Assembly (NCBI GenBank): GCA_002400675.1
Contig: NVQY01000134.1
Location: 899 to 5,908, forward strand
Source of the DNA: Paracoccaceae bacterium
GTDB taxonomy: Bacteria > Pseudomonadota > Alphaproteobacteria > Rhodobacterales > Rhodobacteraceae
Reading direction: 5' to 3'
DNA: 5,010 bases
Under the pieces are notes generated by a model that saw nothing but the letters and a program-made list of their open reading frames with translations, did no database searches and had not been told where the DNA came from. The first letter of the stretch is position 1. Every line of letters begins with the position of its first letter. Of this stretch, positions 1 through 5,010 are shown piece after piece. Made by a program: the position numbers and the translations under genes.

Positions 1-2
1 GG

Positions 3-128
3 CAGATCAGCAATCTGACCACAGGCGCGGTGTACCCTTGCGAAACCCTGCCCGATCAACTGTTGGCGATGGTGCGTGATGGCGGGCTGGTGGCGCATCT
101 GGAAAAGACGAGGGCGGCAAATGGCTGA
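3..128 (+). CDS. LeuD-type small subunit of an aconitase-family hydro-lyase (C-terminal 41 residues only)
   Basis: The frame is open from the left edge and stops with TGA at 126-128, giving a 41-residue C-terminus. The tail reads NLTTG, then a short linker, then LPDQLLAMVRDGGLVAHLEK. This matches the end of the short, archaeal-type 3-isopropylmalate dehydratase small subunits, in which an 'NLTTGK...' strand is followed by a helix and a 'GGLV.(Y/H)(L/V)(K/E)K' ending. These proteins are the swivel domain that docks on a [4Fe-4S] large subunit (LeuC-type) and hydrates or dehydrates a diacid. The large subunit is presumably just upstream, outside the window. The gene overlaps the next one by 8 nt. 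Because the next gene is a C-C lyase rather than leuB, a catabolic hydratase (maleate, dimethylmaleate or methylcitrate type) is more likely than leucine biosynthesis. The substrate cannot be read from this fragment. Confidence 0.72.
   Translation, partial: QISNLTTGAVYPCETLPDQLLAMVRDGGLVAHLEKTRAANG
110..114 (+). promoter_or_regulatory. Ribosome binding site (GAGGG) setting the lyase start
   Basis: GAGGG lies 6 nt before the ATG at 121. It lies inside the 3' end of the LeuD-like gene. It supports 121 over the in-frame GTG at 76 or ATG at 79 as the start of the lyase. Residues encoded between 76 and 120 (rich in W and R) do not resemble the family N-terminus. Confidence 0.7.
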
Positions 129-1014
129 TGGACCCGGCTTGAAACAGCTACTAACCGCGCCCGAAATCACCGTGGCCCCCGGTATATATGACGCTTTGGG
201 CGCGGCTTTGGTGCAGCAGGCGGGGTTCGAAGTGGCCTATCTGTCGGGGGCTTCGATCGCCTATACCCGACTTGGGCGCCCCGATATCGGGCTGGTCGGC
301 ATGAGCGAGGTCGCCGACACCTTGTCGATGATATTCGAGCGCACCGGCATGAAGGTGATCGTTGATGCCGACACCGGTTTTGGCAATGCGCTGAACGTGA
401 TGCGCACCGTGCGGGTGTTTGAAAGCAGTGGTGCGGCGGCCATTCAGTTAGAGGATCAGACCTTGCCCAAACGTTGCGGCCATCTGAGCGGCAAGACGCT
501 GGTGTCCACTGGCGAGATGGTGGGCAAGATCAAGGCGGCGCTTGATGCGCGACGACGGGATGAAACGCTGATCATTGCCCGCACCGATGGAATCGCGGTC
601 GAAGGTTTCGACGCCGCACTAGATCGCGCGCGCGCCTACGCCGACGCCGGGGCGGATGTGCTGTTCATCGAAGCCCCGCAAACCACGCAGCAGATGCAGG
701 CGATCACGCGGGAATTTGGCGGTACGATCCCCCTGATGGCCAACATGGTCGAGGGCGGTAAAACCCCACAGAAAACCGCGCGAGAACTGGAAACGCTGGG
801 GTTTTCACTGGCGATTTTCCCCGGCGGCATGGTGCGGGCGGTGGCGAAAACCATGCAGGCCTATCTGGCCAGCCTGTCCGCCCATGGCTCCAACCTGCCG
901 TTTGCCGGCAATATGCTGGATTTCGACCAGTTGAACGGGCTGTTGGGCACCGATGATCTGCTGGCACACGGGGCCGGATATGACGGCGCAAATTATGAGG
1001 GTAACGATGATTGA
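121..1014 (+). CDS. Isocitrate lyase/PEP mutase superfamily C-C lyase (2,3-dimethylmalate lyase-like)
   Basis: The 297-residue product is the normal length for this family of single-domain TIM-barrel lyases, which cleave a 2-hydroxydiacid to a 2-oxoacid plus a carboxylic acid. Visible landmarks: PGIYDAL (20-26) and SGAS (42-45) in the N-terminal strands; DADTGFGN (82-89), whose aspartates bind Mg2+; EDQ (111-113); KRCGH (117-121), the mobile-loop signature with candidate catalytic Cys119; ARTD (153-156); EAP (184-186); NMVEGGKTP (208-216); FPGGM (233-237). The tail from about 264 (MLDFDQLNGLLGT) looks like the exchanged C-terminal helices of these oligomers. KRCGH favours lyase activity (isocitrate, methylisocitrate or dimethylmalate type) over PEP phosphonomutase. 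NMVEGGKTP differs from the NITEFG-type motif I associate with methylisocitrate lyase (PrpB). It overlaps the LeuD-like gene and hyuB by 8 nt each, implying translational coupling and a shared pathway. Cleavage of the hydratase product is inferred from context. Annotation as oxaloacetate decarboxylase or carboxyphosphonoenolpyruvate mutase is possible by homology but less well supported. Confidence 0.9.
   Translation: MADGPGLKQLLTAPEITVAPGIYDALGAALVQQAGFEVAYLSGASIAYTRLGRPDIGLVGMSEVADTLSMIFERTGMKVIVDADTGFGNALNVMRTVRVFESSGAAAIQLEDQTLPKRCGHLSGKTLVSTGEMVGKIKAALDARRRDETLIIARTDGIAVEGFDAALDRARAYADAGADVLFIEAPQTTQQMQAITREFGGTIPLMANMVEGGKTPQKTARELETLGFSLAIFPGGMVRAVAKTMQAYLASLSAHGSNLPFAGNMLDFDQLNGLLGTDDLLAHGAGYDGANYEGNDD
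997..1001 (+). promoter_or_regulatory. Ribosome binding site (GAGGG) setting the hyuB start
   Basis: GAGGG lies 5 nt before the ATG at 1007, within the last codons of the lyase gene. It selects 1007 over the in-frame ATG at 953. The 18 residues a 953 start would add look like out-of-frame lyase sequence. The usual family N-terminus (DPVTLAVLKGRLEQIADEM) starts immediately after the 1007 ATG. Confidence 0.75.
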
Positions 1015-2737
1015 TCCGGTCACACTTGCGGTTCTGAAGGGGCGGTTGGAACAGATCGCCGACGAAATGGACGCGACCCTGTTTCGCAGCGCCTTCAACC
1101 CGATCATCGCCGAGGCGCATGACGCCTCGCACGGCATCTATCACGCCGCCACCGGCGATACGTTGGTGCAGGGCAAATCCGGGCTGCCGATCTTTGTCGG
1201 GGCGATGTCATTTGCGGTCAAGGCGGTGATCGAAAAGGCGGCGCGTGACGGCGACCTGGCCGATGGCGACGTCTATATCTTCAACGACCCCTATGCGGGC
1301 GGCACGCATCTTTCGGATTTCCGGCTGGTGCGGCCATTCTACCGCGACGGTGTGGTATTCTGCTATCTCGCCTCGGTCGGCCACTGGCATGATGTGGGCG
1401 GCAACGTTCCGGGCAATTACAACCCCGTCGCGACCGAGTGTTTTCAGGAAGGCATGTTGATCCCGCCGGTAAAGTTGTTCCGAAAAGGCGTGCTGCGTCA
1501 GGATGTTGTCGACATCCTGCAAAGCAACTCGCGCCTGCCGGGGTCTTTATACGGCGACCTGAACGGACAGATCAACGCACTTGATCTGGGGATGCGGCGG
1601 ATGGGGGCGCTGCTGGGCGAATACGGCGACGACACGGTGACCGAGGCCTTGGGCGAATTGCGCGCGCGTGCGGCGCGTCTGATGGCCGCGAATATCGCCG
1701 ATCTGCCCGATGGTACGTGGTCGGCAGAGGATTATCTGGACAATGACGGGATTGTTGACGAACCGCTGAAAATCGCGCTGGACCTGACGGTCAAAGGTGA
1801 GCGCATGACGCTTGATTTCTCGCGCAGCGCCAAGGCCTGCGCCGGGCCGGTGAATATCGCCCTGTCGACCACGGTGGCGTCGGTTTATGTGGCGTTGAAA
1901 CATGTGTTTACGGATGTGCCGGCCAACGGCGGCGTCTTAGAGCCGATTGACGTGATCGTACCCGAGGATTCATTGCTAAGCGTCACCGCGCCCAAGCCGG
2001 TCGGCGGCTATACCGAAACCATTCTGCGCATTATTGATGTGATTTTCTGCGCCATGGCCAATGTCGCGCCAGAGCGGGTCAATGGCTGTGCCTACGGGAC
2101 GATTAATGCGCTGTCACTGGCCGGGCACCGCCGCGACGGCAGCCGCTGGGTGATGTTTTCGTTCTTTGGCGGCGGTCATGGAGGGCACCCCGAAGGCGAC
2201 GGGCTGAACCACGGCAACGCGCCGATTTCCACCGCAACCATCCCACCTGCGGAAATCCTTGAGGCGGCCTATCCGGTGATGTTCACCCAATGGGCCTTGC
2301 GCCCCAATAGTGGCGGCGCGGGGCGGCATCGCGGCGGTTTGGGCGCGATTTACGAGATCGAATTGCTGGAAGAACAGGCCGATGTGTTCCTGTTTGGTGA
2401 ACGCGGGAAATTCGCGCCACCGGGCGTTTTAGGCGGGCAGCCCGCCGCCATGGATCGGTTTACGTACGAGCAGGACGACGGGATGCATACCCCGCCGATG
2501 GTGTCGAAAATGGTGGGGATCAGCATCAAACGGGGGCAACGGCTGCATCTGGAAACGCCCGGCGGGGGCGGCTTTGGCGTGCCGTTTGAACGCGACACAG
2601 GGGCGGTTCTGCGCGATCTGGCGCTGGGGTATATCGACCGGGATTCGGCGCTGGACGCTTACGGCGTGGCGATTAATCCTGACGGGACATTAGACGCGCA
2701 AGCCACGGATAGGCTTAGAGAAAAGGGTGCAGCATGA
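1007..2737 (+). CDS. hyuB: Hydantoinase B/oxoprolinase beta-type subunit (HyuB family)
   Basis: The 576-residue product is full length for the hydantoinase B family, the metal-dependent partner of HyuA in ATP-dependent N-methylhydantoinases, oxoprolinases and acetone/acetophenone-type carboxylases. It is expected to be cytosolic; no signal peptide or membrane segment is seen. Family landmarks in order: DPVTLAVLKGRLEQIADEM at the N-terminus (3-21); NDPYAGGTHLSD (93-104); GHWHDVGGNVPG (125-136), which with the previous motif supplies the conserved His/Asp residues likely to hold the metal; QEG (147-149) followed by IPPVKL; GGYTET (333-338) followed by RIIDVI; GGGHGGHPEGDG (388-399); RPNSGGAGRHRGGLG (432-446); ETPGGGGFG (516-524) near the C-terminus. 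All expected motifs are present and uninterrupted, so the gene looks functional. It overlaps the lyase by 8 nt and hyuA by 4 nt (ATGA), so the two subunits are probably made in equal amounts. The order B then A is the reverse of the more familiar hyuA-hyuB order. The substrate (hydantoin, imide or lactam) or a carboxylase role cannot be decided from sequence alone. Confidence 0.93.
   Translation: MIDPVTLAVLKGRLEQIADEMDATLFRSAFNPIIAEAHDASHGIYHAATGDTLVQGKSGLPIFVGAMSFAVKAVIEKAARDGDLADGDVYIFNDPYAGGTHLSDFRLVRPFYRDGVVFCYLASVGHWHDVGGNVPGNYNPVATECFQEGMLIPPVKLFRKGVLRQDVVDILQSNSRLPGSLYGDLNGQINALDLGMRRMGALLGEYGDDTVTEALGELRARAARLMAANIADLPDGTWSAEDYLDNDGIVDEPLKIALDLTVKGERMTLDFSRSAKACAGPVNIALSTTVASVYVALKHVFTDVPANGGVLEPIDVIVPEDSLLSVTAPKPVGGYTETILRIIDVIFCAMANVAPERVNGCAYGTINALSLAGHRRDGSRWVMFSFFGGGHGGHPEGDGLNHGNAPISTATIPPAEILEAAYPVMFTQWALRPNSGGAGRHRGGLGAIYEIELLEEQADVFLFGERGKFAPPGVLGGQPAAMDRFTYEQDDGMHTPPMVSKMVGISIKRGQRLHLETPGGGGFGVPFERDTGAVLRDLALGYIDRDSALDAYGVAINPDGTLDAQATDRLREKGAA
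2723..2727 (+). promoter_or_regulatory. Ribosome binding site (AAGGG) for hyuA
   Basis: A purine run ending AAGGG lies 6 nt before the ATG at 2734, inside the end of hyuB. Together with the ATGA stop/start overlap it fixes the hyuA start and indicates translational coupling. Confidence 0.65.
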
Positions 2738-4800
2738 ACGCCACGCAACGCTATGTCATCGGGGTCGATGTGGGCGGGACCTTTACCGATGTGTTCTTTC
2801 TGGATCAGGCCAACGGGCGGGTCGAGGTGGCCAAGGTGCCGTCGACCCTTGACGATCAGTCGCGCGGGTTCGTTGAGGGCATCCGTGCCCACGCCGAATT
2901 TGCCGAGGTGGCGACGATTGTGCATGGCACCACCACCGGCACCAACGCATTGCTGGAACGCAAAGGTGCGCGCACCGGGATCATCACCACGCGGGGCTTT
3001 CGCGACACGCTGGAAATGCGCCGGCGCGACCGGCCGCAGACGTGGGGGTTATGGGGTCAGTTCGAACCGGTGGTGCCGCGCAACCTGCGCCTTGAGGTGG
3101 GGGAACGCACGCTGGCGGATGGGACCATCCACACCGCAGTTGACCCCGAGGAAGTGAAACGGGCCGCGCGCGCGTTGCTGGCCGAGGGGGTCGAGGCCGC
3201 GTGCATCGTGTTCATCAACTCCTATGCCAACCCCGAAAACGAACGCGCAGCACTGGCGGCATTGCGTGAGGTTTGGCCGAATGATTACACCGAAGCATCC
3301 TCGAACATCCTGCCGGAAATTCGCGAATTTGAACGCACCTCGACCACCACGCTGAACGCCTATCTGCAACCGCTGGTGGGGCGGTATCTGCACCGGCTGG
3401 AGGGCGCGCTGCAACAGGACGGGTTCGACGGGCAGGTGTTGATCGTACAGTCCAACGGCGGGGTGATGACGGTGGATACCGCGCGGCAACTGCCGGTGCG
3501 CACCGCCCTGTCCGGTCCGGCGGCGGGGGTGATTGCCAGCGCCTATATCGCCACCGAGGCAGGATTTCCCGACATCATCACCTGCGACATGGGCGGCACT
3601 AGTTTCGATGTGTCCCTCGTGGCGAACGGGCAAAGCGCGCTGGCGGCACAAACCAACATCGCCTTTGGTATGACCGTGCGCACGCCGATGATCGAGATGA
3701 CGACGATTGGCGCCGGCGGTGGGTCGATCGCTGGCGTGGATCGCGGTGGCTTGTTGCAGATCGGGCCGCAATCGGCAGGGTCCGACCCCGGCCCGGTGTG
3801 TTACGGGCTTGGCAACACGCGGCCCACGGTGACGGACGCCAATGTGGTGCTGGGGCGGATCAATGCCGACCGGCCCATCGGCGGCAAACTGGCGCGGCTG
3901 GACGTGGACGCGGCGCGGGCGGCGATTGAGGAACATGTGGCAAAGCCGCTTGGGCTGGGCGTGATGCAGGGGGCCGAGGCGATTATTCGCGTGGCCAATT
4001 CCAAGATGGCCGGCGCAATCCGGCTGGTGTCGATTGAACGGGGTTTTGATCCCAAACGCTTTTCCGCCATGCCGTTTGGCGGCGGCGGCGCGCTGCACGC
4101 GGGCGCATTGATGCAAGAGGTGGGACTGCAAAGCGCGCTGGTGCCGCGCTATCCGGGCATCAATTCGGCGTTGGGCTGCACCATTGCCGACATGCGGCAC
4201 GATTTTGTTCAGACGGTGAATGGCGTTCTGGATGGTCTTGATATGGGCGATCTGGGCACGCGGATGGGCGATTTGGCGCAACAGGGGTTGGCGTTGTTGG
4301 CCAAGGCCGGCGTAGCGTTTGGCGGTACCGAGGTCCGGTTCGAGATGGACATGAGCTATCTCGGGCAGACCCATACGGTTGATGTTCCGTTGCCTTTGGC
4401 GGCTGGCGATGTGACCACCCTGACCCGCGACATGATCCGCGCGGCGTTTGAAACCCGCTATCGCGCGGTTTACGGCAATGTCCTTGACGGCGTGGCGATG
4501 CGGGTGTTGAACCTGCGGGTGTCGGCGATTGGCAAACGCCCCAAGTTCGATCTGACCTTGCTGGCCCCGGCGGATGGCGTGACGTTGCAAGACGCGCGCA
4601 CCGGCACCCGCGACGTTTGGATCAACGGCGCGTTGCATGAAACGGTGATCTATGACCGTTTGCCGCTGTCGGTTGGCGTCGAAATCCCCGGCCCGGCCAT
4701 TCTGGAGCAACCGGACACGACGATTTTCATCGAACCCGATCTGACGGGGCGGGTGGATCGTTTTGGCAATCTGATCATCACCCGCAAACAGGACGTCTGA
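2734..4800 (+). CDS. hyuA: Hydantoinase A/oxoprolinase alpha-type ATPase subunit (HyuA family)
   Basis: The 688-residue product is full length for HyuA-type subunits, the ATP-binding half of two-subunit amidohydrolases and carboxylases of the oxoprolinase superfamily. The first half is the Hydant_A N-terminal region (about 6-183). It carries DVGGTFTD (12-19), the ASKHA-type phosphate-1 loop, and HGTTTGTNALLER (64-76). The central hydantoinase A domain (about 200-490) has ERTSTTTLNAYL (200-211), SNGG (240-243), LSGPAAG (259-265), phosphate-2 motif DMGGTSFDV (285-293), GAGGGS (326-331), SAGSDPGP (347-354) and GGGGALHA (449-456). The C-terminal region (about 505-680) contains SYLGQTH (541-547) and GPAILEQPDTT (653-663), as in this family. 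No motif is missing and there is no frameshift. The enzyme is thought to phosphorylate the amide or imide carbonyl with ATP, while HyuB supplies the metal site; this is family knowledge, not read here. HyuA plus HyuB total 1,264 residues, close to the single-chain eukaryotic 5-oxoprolinase. 5-Oxoproline remains possible, but the neighbours point to a cyclic imide or hydantoin. Confidence 0.94.
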   Translation: MNATQRYVIGVDVGGTFTDVFFLDQANGRVEVAKVPSTLDDQSRGFVEGIRAHAEFAEVATIVHGTTTGTNALLERKGARTGIITTRGFRDTLEMRRRDRPQTWGLWGQFEPVVPRNLRLEVGERTLADGTIHTAVDPEEVKRAARALLAEGVEAACIVFINSYANPENERAALAALREVWPNDYTEASSNILPEIREFERTSTTTLNAYLQPLVGRYLHRLEGALQQDGFDGQVLIVQSNGGVMTVDTARQLPVRTALSGPAAGVIASAYIATEAGFPDIITCDMGGTSFDVSLVANGQSALAAQTNIAFGMTVRTPMIEMTTIGAGGGSIAGVDRGGLLQIGPQSAGSDPGPVCYGLGNTRPTVTDANVVLGRINADRPIGGKLARLDVDAARAAIEEHVAKPLGLGVMQGAEAIIRVANSKMAGAIRLVSIERGFDPKRFSAMPFGGGGALHAGALMQEVGLQSALVPRYPGINSALGCTIADMRHDFVQTVNGVLDGLDMGDLGTRMGDLAQQGLALLAKAGVAFGGTEVRFEMDMSYLGQTHTVDVPLPLAAGDVTTLTRDMIRAAFETRYRAVYGNVLDGVAMRVLNLRVSAIGKRPKFDLTLLAPADGVTLQDARTGTRDVWINGALHETVIYDRLPLSVGVEIPGPAILEQPDTTIFIEPDLTGRVDRFGNLIITRKQDV

Positions 4801-4801
4801 C

Positions 4802-5010
4802 ATGGCCATTACCAATCCCGCGACCACCGCATTGATGCTGGTCGATATGCAGAACGACTTTCTGCACCCAACCGGAGCCTATGGCCGCGCCGGGCAGAAA
4901 AGCGATGCCATCGCCGCCCTGCCCGCGCGTCTGGTCAAGGTGGCCGATGCGCCAAGGCAACACAAACAGTGCACCCCGTGCATAACGATGGGCAAACACT
5001 TATTGTCGCG
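4802..5010 (+). CDS. Isochorismatase-family cysteine hydrolase (N-terminal part; frame apparently disrupted)
   Basis: ATG at 4802 follows the hyuA stop by 1 nt, with AGGA at 4790-4793 as a plausible ribosome binding site 8 nt upstream. The first 50 residues are a clear isochorismatase-like N-terminus. TALMLVDMQNDFLHP (9-23) contains the catalytic-type Asp15 in the VDMQNDF motif, followed by GAYGRAGQ and LPARLVKVADA (40-50). This fold uses an Asp-Lys-Cys triad; the Lys and Cys would lie beyond the window. After residue 50 the frame stays open to the edge, but the protein (PRQHKQCTPC...) no longer resembles the family. A different frame from about 4966 reads TVHPVHNDGQTLIVA, closer to what is expected after the second beta strand. 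The gene is therefore either broken by a small deletion or affected by a sequence error. Next to HyuA/HyuB the natural role is an amidase acting on the ring-opened product (N-carbamoylsarcosine amidase or maleamate amidase are known family members). This role is inference. Confidence 0.75.
   Translation, partial: MAITNPATTALMLVDMQNDFLHPTGAYGRAGQKSDAIAALPARLVKVADAPRQHKQCTPCITMGKHLLS

Noticed and set aside
76..120. Upstream extension of the lyase to GTG 76 or ATG 79
   Set aside because: The added residues (MMAGWWRIWKRRGRQ) are the out-of-frame reading of the LeuD-like tail. A good ribosome binding site and the family N-terminus fit ATG 121.
953..1006. Upstream start for hyuB at ATG 953
   Set aside because: It would overlap the lyase by 62 nt and add 18 non-family residues. 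ATG 1007 has a GAGGG site and begins the conserved DPVTLAVLKGRLE region.
2753..3157. Plus-strand alternative frame (134 codons) inside hyuA, and similar 60-150 codon frames on the minus strand across the window
   Set aside because: These are shadow frames of the real genes: compositionally biased, without domains or plausible ribosome binding sites.
1007..4800. 5-Oxoprolinase (glutathione cycle) as the specific function of HyuA/HyuB
   Set aside because: It is possible by homology, but substrates in this superfamily are not predictable from the motifs seen, and the hydratase, lyase and amidase neighbours do not fit 5-oxoproline metabolism. Only the family name is kept.
3049..4827. Long open frame (592 codons) on the minus strand, antisense to hyuA
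   Set aside because: The translation is rich in R, H, Q, G and P with no family motif, as expected for the complement of a high-GC gene with strong third-position bias. The plus strand over the same stretch carries every HyuA motif.
4780..4830. Possible terminator or promoter between hyuA and the isochorismatase-like gene
   Set aside because: The gap is 1 nt, and I saw no hairpin followed by a T run and no promoter-like boxes.

Overview
The window is part of one densely packed plus-strand operon from a GC-rich bacterium. Codon usage (G/C-ending codons throughout) and the look of the proteins suggest an alphaproteobacterium, probably of the Rhodobacterales/roseobacter type. That placement is by impression only, since no marker gene is present.

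Layout, left to right, all on the plus strand: (1) 3-128, the C-terminal tail of a LeuD-type small (swivel) subunit of an aconitase-superfamily hydro-lyase; (2) 121-1014, a complete isocitrate lyase/PEP mutase superfamily C-C lyase with the KRCGH active-site motif; (3) 1007-2737, a complete hydantoinase B/oxoprolinase beta-type subunit; (4) 2734-4800, a complete hydantoinase A/oxoprolinase alpha-type subunit with the ASKHA ATPase motifs; (5) 4802 to the right edge, the N-terminus of an isochorismatase-family (cysteine hydrolase) amidase, whose reading frame looks broken near 4951. Genes overlap by 8, 8 and 4 nt, and the last gap is 1 nt. There is no non-coding stretch, no promoter or terminator, and no RNA gene, mobile element or repeat array that I could see.

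Together the genes read as a catabolic route. HyuA and HyuB form an ATP-dependent cyclic amide/imide hydrolase (or a related carboxylase). Isochorismatase-fold enzymes often remove the terminal amide or carbamoyl group of the opened ring (known examples: N-carbamoylsarcosine amidase and maleamate amidase). Aconitase-like LeuC/LeuD pairs hydrate maleate-type diacids (known examples: maleate hydratase and dimethylmaleate hydratase). Isocitrate lyase/PEP mutase-family enzymes then cleave the resulting 2-hydroxydiacid (known example: 2,3-dimethylmalate lyase). My best hypothesis is degradation of a cyclic imide, possibly an alkyl-substituted maleimide, to a 2-oxoacid plus a carboxylic acid. The family assignments are well supported; the substrate is inference.
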